This document shows positions 54,451-62,851 of a stretch of 64,000 nucleotides of DNA, piece after piece. Source of the stretch: Bacillota bacterium (GTDB taxonomy: Bacteria; Bacillota; Clostridia; Acetivibrionales; DSM-1351). Numbering within the stretch: position 1 is the first letter of the stretch; each line of letters starts with the position of its first letter. Position numbers and translations under genes: made by a program. A model generated the notes under the pieces. The model did not search any database. It was not told the DNA's origin and was given only the letters and a program-made list of their open reading frames with translations. The stretch is from contig JAEXFI010000046.1 of the NCBI GenBank assembly GCA_023400235.1, positions 1 to 64,000 on the forward strand. Reading direction: 5' to 3'.

Positions 54451-54936
54451 ATGATTAATCTCAATAGTCTACTACCAGCAGTAAAAGCGATAATTTATAG
54501 CCAGTATCAAGAAGAGGCCACAGAGGTTGACAGGCTCAACGCACTGTTAAAACTGGACCGTGTTGTAATTGATGTACTATGCGATGCCCTTGGGGAGAAA
54601 TCAGTAACCGGCTGTAACCAATTTTTTGTCAGTAACCTGTTCAACTGGTATTCAACCTACGTAAAGTGCTTTGAAGTATTTATATTGTCAAACAAACTCG
54701 TAGAAGTAAAACATGAGGAGAGAAAAGCAATACTGGATATGCTTCAAGACTTAGAGAATATTGGCGGTGTGGAAGAAATAATAAACTGGCTGATGGGTTT
54801 ATCTACTTCGAAGCAACAAGTCCAAGGGACTGAACTTAAGGAAGCTGTCCCCTCTCCTGCTAAATCAGTCAAAAGCATAAAGTCTGGTAAAAGCAGCAAA
54901 ACAAATTCAGGCAATAAGCACCCAGCAGTGAAGTGA
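54451..54936 (+). CDS. Hypothetical protein, Lys/Ser-rich tail
   Basis: 161 aa, AGGC-type ribosome site near 54440. Mostly helical: N-terminal NLNSLLPAVKAIIYSQYQEEATEVDRLNALL, a mid part with YVKCFEVFILSNKLVEVKHEERKAILDMLQDLENIGGVEEIINWLM, and a basic Lys/Ser-rich tail (about 130-161) that might bind nucleic acid. I do not recognise the family. In the same direction as the following small gene. Confidence 0.6.
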   Translation: MINLNSLLPAVKAIIYSQYQEEATEVDRLNALLKLDRVVIDVLCDALGEKSVTGCNQFFVSNLFNWYSTYVKCFEVFILSNKLVEVKHEERKAILDMLQDLENIGGVEEIINWLMGLSTSKQQVQGTELKEAVPSPAKSVKSIKSGKSSKTNSGNKHPAVK

Positions 54937-54989
54937 TAATATTCCCTACTTTATTTGATATCAAAATACACAGAAAGGATTAAAAATCA

Positions 54990-55292
54990 ATGAAAAATAT
55001 TTTGGAAGAACTATATAACGGAAGAATATATCCCGCTGAACTCATAACATCAAAGCAGCTCGGCTACAGCCCATTAAATGAAAGGTTGTCAGTCAGCATG
55101 AAGGGTTGGAAACAGAAACTCTCAGAGGAAGACTATAAACAACTTGGAACACTACTGGATTTAAAGGATGAAATGAGCAGTTTGGAGGTCTTTGAGGCAA
55201 TCAACCATGGTTTCAAACTTGGTGCATTGATAATGTTTGAGGTTATGGGCAACATCGGGGAACTAACACGAAAAGAAGAAGCTGGCACATAA
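54990..55292 (+). CDS. DUF6809-like small protein
   Basis: 100 aa. N-terminal MKNILEELYNGRIYPAE and a C-terminal helix VFEAINHGFKLGALIMFEVM resemble the DUF6809 family of clostridial mobile-element proteins. Helical, likely cytoplasmic; function unknown. Confidence 0.6.
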   Translation: MKNILEELYNGRIYPAELITSKQLGYSPLNERLSVSMKGWKQKLSEEDYKQLGTLLDLKDEMSSLEVFEAINHGFKLGALIMFEVMGNIGELTRKEEAGT

Positions 55293-55373
55293 ACAGTTGC
55301 AAGTTTCTCAGGTGATGGAGAAGTTATTCAAGTCAAGAAGTTTATCAGCCAATACATTGAATGAGCAAGATTA

Positions 55374-55709
55374 TTACTCCTGCTCATTCACCAGCAACTC
55401 AATAAACTTGGAAACCAGTTTTATATTTTTATTGTTGCATTTAGAGAGGAGTCTGGCAATATCATCCTTGATGTATTCTCGTGAAGAATAAGTAAATACG
55501 CTGTCAAAGAGCAGACTGTCAGGAGTCGCATCCAAAGCATTGCAAAGCTTCACCAGTGTTTCAAGGCTTGGAATTGAACGGTTACGTTCAATGTTGCTTA
55601 TATAATTATTTGATAGTCCTGTCAACTCAGCAAGCTTCTCCTGTGTGAGGTTCTTGGCTTCACGAGTAGATTTGATTCTATTACCCAGTATTTTATAATC
55701 AATATTCAT
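55374..55709 (-). CDS. XRE-family regulator
   Basis: 111 aa from the ATG at 55709 (GGTGATG upstream; the frame opens at 55721). HTH near the N-terminus: NRIKSTREAKNLTQEKLAELTGLSNNYISNIERNRSIPSLETLVKLCNALDA (about 10-60), then a short helical tail. Phage-repressor-like. It is divergent from the SLH-like gene at 55881 and the shared intergenic region has symmetric repeats, so it probably controls that gene and itself. Confidence 0.82.
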   Translation of the reverse strand: MNIDYKILGNRIKSTREAKNLTQEKLAELTGLSNNYISNIERNRSIPSLETLVKLCNALDATPDSLLFDSVFTYSSREYIKDDIARLLSKCNNKNIKLVSKFIELLVNEQE

Positions 55710-55736
55710 AATCATCACCAAATTAAATTTATCAAG

Positions 55737-55777
55737 ATTACACTATCGACAGAACAATGTTATAGTGTAATTTACAC
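55737..55777. promoter_or_regulatory. Symmetric XRE-type operator
   Basis: ATTACACTAT (55737-55746) and ATAGTGTAAT (55762-55771) are perfect inverted copies; GTGTAATTTACAC (55765-55777) is a further overlapping palindrome. The half-site TTACAC occurs three times between the divergent XRE and SLH-like genes. A further copy TATAGTGTAAT lies at 57227-57237, just after the SLH-like gene. Confidence 0.65.
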
Positions 55778-55880
55778 TTGTCCCGAATATTTTGTTTCTA
55801 TATAATGGAATAAGTACAAAAATGTAATGTTTATATGCTTAAAATATTTTGAACTCAAAAAAATAGATTGGAGGATTTTA

Positions 55881-57215
55881 ATGAAAACTACAATTAAGAC
55901 TCTGTATAAACTTTTATCAGCATTATTTATACTGATAATACCCTTATTCCATAGTACTTTGGTGCTAGCATTGTCAAACAACACTTTAACAAACCCAATG
56001 GATTCATCACAAGCAGCAATGAAAATGTATAATATACGAACACAATTGGGTACTGGAAATACATTTACTGTAAATGGTACAAATATGGTTTTGGCATCAG
56101 CAGACCAAAGTGATGTAACTCCAGATGGAGAACCAGAGGAATTTCCTGTGAAAATAATAGACATTACAGATATAACAAGTAAACCGCCTACAAATGGTGC
56201 ACCAGCCAAGCTGGACGGATATACTAATTACAGAGGAATATTCCCAACAGCACAGTTACAAAACTTCCCTGAGTTAAGAAATACAGTTGACAAAATATTT
56301 GGTATAGCAACAGCAACAAACGGAGTTAAAGTTGGAGTTCTGTATATAAGTGATAATCAAAACACCTGTTACAACGGAGCCGTAAGTAATGACGAAATCT
56401 GGACAGAAGGCAAATTAGCCAGTAAAGAAGTTCAGGATGCATTAAAAATCGCAGCCAAAAGTGCCTACAAAGACATTAAAGGAAATGAATGGTACACAAG
56501 TAAATTAGCCCTCATGACATACTATGGAGTAGTATCAGGCAAAACAGATAAAGCGGGAAATACTATGTTTGATGGTGGAGCAGCAGTCACCAGAGCAGAA
56601 TACATGACAATGTTTACGAGATGGGCAAGACCCAGTAGCTATGTATATGACATTATGTGGGAAGGTGGCAAAGGTGTGATGGAGAAAGCATTTGGAGGCG
56701 ACCAATGGTATGTTCCTGGAGCTATATCAGCTCAAGGAGCAGCATTTATCGACTACAGCTCAGGTTTAAACAAAGCATTATTAAATAAACCAATGACAAG
56801 AATGGAATGTGTTTATCTAATAATGACGGATTTATACCCAGGAGAGACAGGACTAGCATTTGGCAATGGTCGAGACGGAATATCAACCAAAGCAACTTGG
56901 AAAGACACATTAAAAAGTAGAAATCTATATAAACAATTAAATTTGATGAAAACAGATGAATACGGAGTAGTTTACACAGTAAAAGGAGCAAACTTGAAGG
57001 TGTTTAACGAAATGATAGCACATCCAGAAAAAGGCATAGATACTGGAATGAAAAATGTGTTGGAGCTAGCCAGAAAGAAAGGGTTAGTTGGAGGTACAGC
57101 CAATAATACAATAGAATGGAACAAATCTGTCACAAGAGCAGAAGCAATTCAAATGCTCCACACAGCAAGCGTATTATTAAACCAATCGTCAGGTGGACAT
57201 GCAGTGAAATATTAG
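55881..57215 (+). CDS. Secreted protein with SLH-like repeats
   Basis: 444 aa from ATG 55881 (GGAGG upstream). Signal peptide (about 1-33: KTLYKLLSALFILIIPLFHSTLVLA). The second half has S-layer-homology-like patterns: AVTRAEYMTMFTRWA, MTRMECVYLIMTDLYPG and SVTRAEAIQMLHTASVLL, near residues 225-440, which would hold it on the cell wall. The first half is of unknown fold. Unusual cargo for an element of this size; a surface role or phage-receptor function is possible. Confidence 0.72.
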   Translation: MKTTIKTLYKLLSALFILIIPLFHSTLVLALSNNTLTNPMDSSQAAMKMYNIRTQLGTGNTFTVNGTNMVLASADQSDVTPDGEPEEFPVKIIDITDITSKPPTNGAPAKLDGYTNYRGIFPTAQLQNFPELRNTVDKIFGIATATNGVKVGVLYISDNQNTCYNGAVSNDEIWTEGKLASKEVQDALKIAAKSAYKDIKGNEWYTSKLALMTYYGVVSGKTDKAGNTMFDGGAAVTRAEYMTMFTRWARPSSYVYDIMWEGGKGVMEKAFGGDQWYVPGAISAQGAAFIDYSSGLNKALLNKPMTRMECVYLIMTDLYPGETGLAFGNGRDGISTKATWKDTLKSRNLYKQLNLMKTDEYGVVYTVKGANLKVFNEMIAHPEKGIDTGMKNVLELARKKGLVGGTANNTIEWNKSVTRAEAIQMLHTASVLLNQSSGGHAVKY

Positions 57216-57246
57216 AAAAGTAAAAATATAGTGTAATTGATTATAA

Positions 57247-57298
57247 CAAAGACACTTACTGGTGAACCGGATTAACCGGGCTCCGGCAAGTGTCTTTG
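57247..57298 (+). terminator. Long hairpin after SLH-like gene
   Basis: 11-bp stem (57247-57257 / 57288-57298) around an inner CCGG/CCGG stem. It lacks a clear T tract (TTTGATATAT), so termination is uncertain; it may be a structured leader of the next genes. No gene is seen in the rest of the 57216-57578 gap. Confidence 0.5.
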
Positions 57299-57578
57299 AT
57301 ATATATTGACTATGTCAGCAATTCCCTACCTTCATTTATACATGAAGATGAGAGTTATATATGAGAAACAATCCAGGAAATTAAGAATAAGCACTATCTT
57401 AAGTCAGGAACCCGGCAGTACCGTAAACAGTTTATGGATTGTCCAAACCACTGTTAGCTACTCACTTGTAAATCGTTGCAGTTTCTACACTGGTTTATGG
57501 GAAATTTTAAAAATAAAAAGTATTTTTTCGTGTCATGCAGTGGGTTAATTTTATGAAAACAGTGAAAGGGGCAGTCAG

Positions 57579-58004
57579 GTGAAATCCAGCAAAAATTTAG
57601 TTTTAAATACCAATTTGATGAAAATATCTCGGATGTATAACAAGGTTCCGACATTTGCAGAAATCGAACATCTATCTAGGAAAGGAGGAATTCCTGTGAT
57701 TTATTATGGCAAGAAAATAATAGAAGTAGCTGAGGAGGGAAATTACTTACTGTGGCAGGCCTGCATGGATTTGAGCTATGACGGAAGAACTGTTGTAACT
57801 CTTGATAACAAGAGTATGTTTAAAGGCAGGTCTGATGCAATAATTCTGCCGTCGACACTATCGGCAACAATAGCTGTAGAACCGTTTATAACAAATAACC
57901 TTGTACTTTTGACAATAATTCCGGCAATAAATAATTTTACATTAGAAATTGTTTATCAGTCTGGAACAGATAACAACATTGATGAGGAGGAATCTGACAT
58001 ATGA
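57579..58004 (+). CDS. Hypothetical element protein
   Basis: 141 aa, GTG start preceded by AAAGGGG (an ATG start 13 codons later is possible). The middle has a beta-rich segment, GGIPVIYYGKKIIEVAEEGNYLLWQACMDLSYDGRTVVTLDNKSM, and the end is acidic. Family not recognised. Overlaps the next gene by ATGA, so the two are translationally coupled and probably act together. Confidence 0.6.
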   Translation: MKSSKNLVLNTNLMKISRMYNKVPTFAEIEHLSRKGGIPVIYYGKKIIEVAEEGNYLLWQACMDLSYDGRTVVTLDNKSMFKGRSDAIILPSTLSATIAVEPFITNNLVLLTIIPAINNFTLEIVYQSGTDNNIDEEESDI

Positions 58005-58675
58005 GCGAACATGGAAACCTTACAAAGCAGTTGAAACAACTAATTTATGAGTTTGTAACACCAGAAGGTAAAATATCAGAACAGCCTACCGGACAATACT
58101 ATACAAGGAAACAATTGGGCGACAGCAGAATAAAGCTTTTACGGATACTTGCGGATATTCTAGTTAACACCCGTTTCCTGAAAGAGCCAACAAAATACTA
58201 TATAGGTAACAGGTACATGAGCATACAGGGAGTTGCAGCACAAATGAAATATATCGGGAAAGAGATAAGTGCAAACACTGTCCAATCTATAATATGGACG
58301 GATATGATGCGATTTGATGCCAAGCTTTCCAAGAACATACTTGTTGACATTGTTGATTACGGAAAGGACTTAGGGGTTTACGAGGAGAAACTTCTTAAAA
58401 CACTGTCATTTTACTCCAATGGCCATATGTTCAGAAATTTGGCATTGAAGCTTCCAGAACCAATAATGAGAGCAGAAGCCAGTGATGAGCAATTCCAGGA
58501 CTTCATTTATAGTATAGCACCCTTTACACCACATCACATGGCTTACCTGAGTGAAAATATATCCAGAGAGATGCTGGGTTATGCAAACTACCTCATTAGC
58601 ACTTCCCTACTGTCGGACGAAGAACAGGAGCGCAAGGAATTGCTATTGGAACTACTTTCCAAGGAGCAAGCATAA
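58001..58675 (+). CDS. Hypothetical element protein, coupled
   Basis: 224 aa, ATG overlapping the preceding stop. Largely helical, with YIGNRYMSIQGVAAQMKYIGKEISANTVQSIIWTDMMRF (about residues 66-105) that could be an HTH-like module. Family not recognised. Followed by a terminator, so the pair forms an operon. Confidence 0.6.
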   Translation: MSEHGNLTKQLKQLIYEFVTPEGKISEQPTGQYYTRKQLGDSRIKLLRILADILVNTRFLKEPTKYYIGNRYMSIQGVAAQMKYIGKEISANTVQSIIWTDMMRFDAKLSKNILVDIVDYGKDLGVYEEKLLKTLSFYSNGHMFRNLALKLPEPIMRAEASDEQFQDFIYSIAPFTPHHMAYLSENISREMLGYANYLISTSLLSDEEQERKELLLELLSKEQA

Positions 58676-58720
58676 ACCTGCCATATCATAAAATAATGAA
58701 ATTTACATATTAAAGCTTTC

Positions 58721-58763
58721 AATAGCAGGGTTTAACCGAAAGGGTCTTCCCTGCTATTTTTTT
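58721..58763 (+). terminator. Terminator after coupled hypothetical pair
   Basis: 10-bp stem (58721-58730 / 58749-58758) followed by a run of seven Ts. Confidence 0.85.
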
Positions 58764-59672
58764 GCATTAAAACATTCGAGTACATATCAAAGGTTTAAAC
58801 TATCACCTCAATTTTAAATAGAAATATGGGAACTTTGAGAATAAAGGGATTATTGGTACATAACCCTGGCTTGTTGTTGGCAATTCAAGCAGTTGTATCA
58901 AGTTACAGACAGAAATCCTCAATATCAGCGTTCCTGTAATATTTGATAAAAAAGCCATAATTATTTGAAACATTCCAGTGGCAAGTTATTAAACTTTTAT
59001 TCATTGATAAAAATCGCAAGGATTAAAAGATTTGCGTATGTGGCTTAATTTAAAAAGATCGAAGACTTTCAGAATATACAGCAATAAACCAATAACAATT
59101 GAAAAATATGGTGAAATTTAACCAAAAATAACAGTATTAATTTAACTAAAAAAGTCTAAATGGTAGAGTTTAAAATTAGTAAGTGTTTTATTTGTGGTTA
59201 AAATGTGTCCAGAATTGGTTTTGAAGAAAATATATATGGTGAGTATAGAAATTTATTATGATTGTTATTAGATTGGCCAAAATAGGTTTTACAAGTAAAT
59301 AAATATATTTGACTACAGGTGCTTGTGAGCCCGGTTTGTTGAGGAGTCGGGTCATTCCACCATTAATAATGTATTAGATTTTAAGGTTTATGAAACAGAG
59401 CCCATGTGTGAAATAGATGAAAAAAGGTTGATAATTTAGAGCAGTATCCTGGCTTGTATATATTTGAATTTATGTAGTAATTTGAGGTTTACCATAATCT
59501 TTTGTGGCATTAATGCGACTTGTTATCAGTATTTTAATCATTTGTATTTAAGTAAGTGGACTTGATATATCACAATAATCATTCAACTCCAAGCGACCTT
59601 TTGGATATTTTTCTGGCATATGCAGTGGCATTAAACGACCTATATCTTTTCAAACGACATAAAAATATTAGT
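58764..59672. other. Long non-coding stretch before recombinase operon
   Basis: About 900 bp with no convincing gene. ORFs in it are short and lack ribosome sites. Upstream regions of skin-type recombinases usually hold their sporulation promoter, so this may contain one, but I could not identify a strong sigma-E type site. Confidence 0.6.
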
Positions 59673-59704
59673 AAGCATCTTGAGAATAAGGAGATGCTTT
59701 TTAT
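59673..59704 (+). terminator. Short terminator before recombinase operon
   Basis: 8-bp stem AAGCATCT/AGATGCTT (59673-59680 / 59692-59699) followed by TTTT. Confidence 0.65.
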
Positions 59705-59804
59705 GTCAACCAAAGTAAAAAAAGGACAAGTTCATGCTGAGATATGTACGAATACCGAGATATCAATTCTCATACTGTTATACGAGGGGGTGATATCTTG
59801 TTAA
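59703..59804 (+). CDS. Small ORF, coupled upstream of recombinase
   Basis: 33 codons (MSTKVKKGQVHAEICTNTE...), AAGGAG in the stem of the preceding terminator. Its end overlaps the TTG start of the next ORF. It may be a real micro-protein or only a translated leader. Family not recognised. Confidence 0.35.
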   Translation: MSTKVKKGQVHAEICTNTEISILILLYEGVISC

Positions 59805-60046
59805 AAATCAAAACTACGTTCAATTTAAGCAGTAGTGAAATTGATCCTAAAACTAAGAACATCATCAAAAATAAGTTTGTTGAACAGTTAGCAAAGTGTA
59901 TTTTAGCAAATATCACTGAAGCTCCAATACAGGCTGAGGAAAATCAAATTTGTGAGAACGAAGGTATCGAAAGGGGTATTGATTTCCCCAAAAATATCAG
60001 ATACAATCCGCTCAATAAAATGGAACGGAGGGGTAAAAATGGCTAA
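59798..60046 (+). CDS. Small protein upstream of recombinase
   Basis: 82 aa. TTG at 59798 with GAGGGGG 7 nt upstream. Sequence MLKIKTTFNLSSSEIDPKTK..., with a charged C-terminus; overlaps the recombinase ATG (60039). A small gene coupled to a serine recombinase is a position where a recombination directionality factor is often found (as with sprB in SP-beta); that is inference by position only. Confidence 0.55.
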   Translation: MLKIKTTFNLSSSEIDPKTKNIIKNKFVEQLAKCILANITEAPIQAEENQICENEGIERGIDFPKNIRYNPLNKMERRGKNG

Positions 60047-61706
60047 ACTAGCAGCTTGCTATTGTAGGGTATCAACTAAGAAAGAAGAACAATTACAATC
60101 AATGGAAATGCAAAAACAGTATTTTACAGAATACTGCAACAATAATAATGGATACGAGTTATTTGGCATTTATGCAGACGAAGGAATAAGTGGAAAATCA
60201 CTAAAGAACAGAAAAGAATTTGACCGAATGATAAAAGATGCTAAAAACGGATGCTTTAATGCAATATTAGTTAAGGACTTCAGCCGATTTGCACGTAATA
60301 CGGTGGATTTGTTGACCATAGTGAGAATGCTCAAGAGTATTGGAGTTGAGGTGCATTTTGTAAATTACAATATGACAAATATGGGGGACTCGGAACTGGT
60401 TCTTACTATGATGGGAGCACTGGCGCAGGAGGAATCAGCCGCTCTATCGAAAAAGCTTAAACTCTCTAAGAATATGACGGCTGAGAAAGGCAGAGTTCCC
60501 AATTTTGTATTTGGATATGATCGTATAGATAAGTATACACTTGTTCCAAACGACTTTGAAGCAGATTGGGTAAGGAGAATATTTGAATTGTACGTTGATG
60601 GAGGAGTAGGAACTGCAAAAATTGCGGAATATCTCAATATTAACAATATAAAGTCAAAAAAGAATATACCGAATGGATGGACGCAGCATGTAATATCATC
60701 CATACTGAGAAATGAATTATACATAGGAAAGGTTAATAATAAAAAGAGTGAGGTTACTGATTTTCAAACAGGGAAAAGGAAAGATAACAGTCGTGAGAAT
60801 TGGATTATTATTGATAGGCCTGAGTTTAGAATAATTAGTGATGAGTTATTTGGTAGGGCGCAAAAATTATTGTTATCAAGAAAGAACAGCTTTCATCAGG
60901 ATAAAAAGAGGCCAAGCAATAAATATCCACTGAGTAACATGATTAATTGTGTCAATGATGGCTATTCATTCAGAAGGTGCAGCAGGCAATACACCGAAAA
61001 TGGTAAGGTTTATACTTGGTGGGCGTGTTCCTATAGAAATTCAAAAGGTGCTTCGATATGCGATAACGATATTCGGATAGATGAAGATCAGATGCATAAA
61101 GCCATTATTGAGTTCTTTGAAAGTATATGCGGGAACAAGGTAGATTTGGCCAAGCAGGTAAAAGATTATGTCGGAAGAGAACTGAAAAGGAGATATGAAC
61201 GAAACTTTAACCGTAAGGCACTGTTATCGGAGTTACGAACACTTGAGACTGAAAAGAGCCGACTGATAAAAGGGTATACAAAAGGTATAATCAGTGAAGA
61301 TGATTTTGAAATCAATATAAAGCCAATTAACAGCAAATTTAATGAAATCAGCATTGCTTTAAATATATATGCAAACTACGAAAATATTGGCATTGACATT
61401 GAAAAGACTGTAACAAGCTTTATAAAGAGGATAGAATCTAAAGCAGGTGACATTCTAGATAATGCATTTTTGAAAACAATCTTTGAAAAATTTTCGGTCA
61501 AACCTGATGGTGAGATTACTGCAGTGCTGAAGATTGACTATGATGCTGATTTATCAATGGAGATACCCTTTGGTGAAATGGTTGAGGAAGAAACGGAACA
61601 AACCGTTCCTAATTACAACAGCGGTACACAAGGACGTTACCGAAAGACTAGAGAAAATAAATCCTACACTTATGAACGATGTCAGAATCATACTGGAGGA
61701 AAATAA
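60039..61706 (+). CDS. Large serine recombinase of the element
   Basis: 555 aa, ATG 60039 with GGAGGGG. N-terminal catalytic domain with nucleophile Ser12 in ACYCRVSTKKEE, the LVKDFSRFARNTVDLL region (about 82-97) and the E helix (about 115-140). Recombinase domain (about 165-270) and a Cys-containing stretch MINCVNDGYSFRRCSRQYTENGKVYTWWACSYRNSKGASICDND in place of the classic zinc ribbon. A coiled coil lies near 395-450. Its last 27 codons (from the core at 61624) are encoded by spoIIID 3' DNA in a different frame, so excision would replace its tail. Likely catalyses integration and excision. Confidence 0.92.
   Translation: MAKLAACYCRVSTKKEEQLQSMEMQKQYFTEYCNNNNGYELFGIYADEGISGKSLKNRKEFDRMIKDAKNGCFNAILVKDFSRFARNTVDLLTIVRMLKSIGVEVHFVNYNMTNMGDSELVLTMMGALAQEESAALSKKLKLSKNMTAEKGRVPNFVFGYDRIDKYTLVPNDFEADWVRRIFELYVDGGVGTAKIAEYLNINNIKSKKNIPNGWTQHVISSILRNELYIGKVNNKKSEVTDFQTGKRKDNSRENWIIIDRPEFRIISDELFGRAQKLLLSRKNSFHQDKKRPSNKYPLSNMINCVNDGYSFRRCSRQYTENGKVYTWWACSYRNSKGASICDNDIRIDEDQMHKAIIEFFESICGNKVDLAKQVKDYVGRELKRRYERNFNRKALLSELRTLETEKSRLIKGYTKGIISEDDFEINIKPINSKFNEISIALNIYANYENIGIDIEKTVTSFIKRIESKAGDILDNAFLKTIFEKFSVKPDGEITAVLKIDYDADLSMEIPFGEMVEEETEQTVPNYNSGTQGRYRKTRENKSYTYERCQNHTGGK
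61624..61630 (+). other. attR core (GTACACA)
   Basis: Direct repeat of the attL core at 44199. In the 3' half it begins the codons GTA CAC A(AG) = Val-His-Lys of spoIIID, while for the recombinase it is read in another frame. Confidence 0.85.
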
Positions 61707-61764
61707 GGCAGAGAGGCATATACGGGGCGGAGAAGCAACAAAGGCGAAGTATCAGAGCAGGTAG
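61631..61764 (+). CDS. spoIIID: spoIIID 3' half, interrupted by the element
   Basis: Encodes residues 39-82 of the rejoined SpoIIID (KDVTERLEKINPTLMNDV..., ending ..RHIRGGEATKAKYQSR) with TAG at 61762-61764. The RHIRGGEATK segment is the conserved basic C-terminal signature of SpoIIID. It has no start codon or ribosome site of its own, so it is silent until joined to 44091-44205. Downstream: 55 bp, then the AraC terminator. Confidence 0.93.
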
Positions 61765-61819
61765 GTTGACATAGACAAGGTGTGAAGGAAAAAGCAAAAA
61801 TTTACATAGAGGATAAAGT

Positions 61820-62719
61820 TTAAAAGCCGGGTGCGGGAGCTCCCGGCTTTTGTTTCGGATTTCTGTCTTTAGAGGGCGCCTTCCCGTAATATTTTCTGTA
61901 TAGTCTGGAAAAATAATTTCCGTTGCACAAACCCACCAGATCGGGAATCTGAATAATGGGAATGTCCGTACCTGTCAGGATCTTTCTCGACTGTTCCAGC
62001 CGGTACCAGGTAAGGTATTCTACAAAGGTTTTCCCCGTGTAGGCTTTAAAAAGCCTGCAAAAGTGCTGGGTGCTCAGGTGGTAGTATTCGCTGACATCTC
62101 TTACGGTAATTTTTTCATGATAATGTAGACTTATATAATCCAAAGAAGATTTAATAAGGCGCGTTGAGTCTGATATCCTGCAATTCTCAAAATAAGCTGA
62201 TGGCAGATTGTCATATAATGAAGATAAAAACAGCAGTATTAAGCTTTTTATACGAACCTTATACATGCCTTTTTTTTGCTTGTATTCTTCAATGAGCTCA
62301 GTAGTCAGCTTATAGCAATTTTCAAATTCATGGTCAAGTGATGAAATTACCAGGGGCATATATTTTCCTACAGACATAAAAGGGTAGATTATGTCTGAGA
62401 AATGTGTATCGGAATTTAAGCTTTTCAGCAGCGTATCCCCTATGACAACAGCTATATGGTAGCATTTATCAAGTGGAGTTATGCTGTGAAGACTTCCTGG
62501 AGGCAGGAGTATAAATTGATTTTGTGAGACGGAATAGCTTACGCCATTAACCAATACATTACATATTCCGTTGAGGGGCAGAAGTATTTCAAGATGGTTA
62601 TGCCAATGGGCACTTGTGTTTGTTCCGTAAATATGATAGGAGCTGAACAAAAAAGTTTCGTCATCAAATGCAGTGTGTTCTAAATTTTTGGGATTTAGTA
62701 TTTCCATTGGTTTCTCCAT
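61820..62719 (-). CDS. AraC-family transcription regulator
   Basis: 299 aa from ATG 62719 (AAGGAG upstream; a longer frame exists without one). N-terminal cupin-type sensor (HWHNHLEILLPLNGICNVLVNG, about residues 32-53) and C-terminal two-HTH AraC domain (about 205-295: HEKITVRDVSEYYHLSTQHFCRLFKAYTGKTFVEYLTWYRLEQSRKIL and LVGLCNGNYFSRLYRKYYGKAPS). Typical regulator of carbohydrate uptake genes; it faces the DUF3237-like gene and a sugar permease. Confidence 0.9.
   Translation of the reverse strand: MEKPMEILNPKNLEHTAFDDETFLFSSYHIYGTNTSAHWHNHLEILLPLNGICNVLVNGVSYSVSQNQFILLPPGSLHSITPLDKCYHIAVVIGDTLLKSLNSDTHFSDIIYPFMSVGKYMPLVISSLDHEFENCYKLTTELIEEYKQKKGMYKVRIKSLILLFLSSLYDNLPSAYFENCRISDSTRLIKSSLDYISLHYHEKITVRDVSEYYHLSTQHFCRLFKAYTGKTFVEYLTWYRLEQSRKILTGTDIPIIQIPDLVGLCNGNYFSRLYRKYYGKAPSKDRNPKQKPGAPAPGF
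61822..61851. terminator. Terminator after spoIIID and AraC gene
   Basis: Stem AAAAGCCGGG/CCCGGCTTTT (61822-61831 / 61842-61851), bidirectional. It overlaps the last codons of the AraC gene, which is convergent with spoIIID. Confidence 0.8.
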
Positions 62720-62851
62720 TGTTTTTCTCCTTGAATTAAAATGTTCAAATAAGACAGAAAAATGTTTGAAATAGCAGTTTTCGTAATAATATTCAGGCTC
62801 TAGAATGATGATATCATACAAAAAATATTAACGTCAATAAAGGAGTACAGG

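Larger units (their letters stand above)
44206..61630. mobile_element. 17,425-bp skin-like element in spoIIID
   Basis: Bounded by the GTACACA direct repeats that split spoIIID. The right end encodes a large serine recombinase; interior genes are phage/plasmid/defence type and the sequence is visibly more AT-rich than the flanks. Cargo includes a second spoIIID, nuclease and methyltransferase genes, an HUH Rep, a second short recombinase, a XRE regulator and an SLH-like secreted protein. No structural phage genes are seen. By analogy with sigK skin elements it may be excised in the mother cell to restore spoIIID; that function is inference, but the architecture is directly visible. Confidence 0.9.

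Noticed and set aside
57306..57548. 80-codon ORF
   Set aside because: No ribosome site and no family pattern; likely chance reading in the gap between genes.
59556..59702. Longer reading of the 82-codon ORF upstream of the recombinase operon
   Set aside because: It crosses a strong terminator hairpin and has no ribosome site; only the final 33 codons have a plausible start.
44206..61630. Prophage
   Set aside because: No capsid, portal, tail or lysis genes were recognised.
44091..61764. A sigK skin element
   Set aside because: The flanking pieces match SpoIIID (KSTVHK...RHIRGGEATK), not sigma-K.
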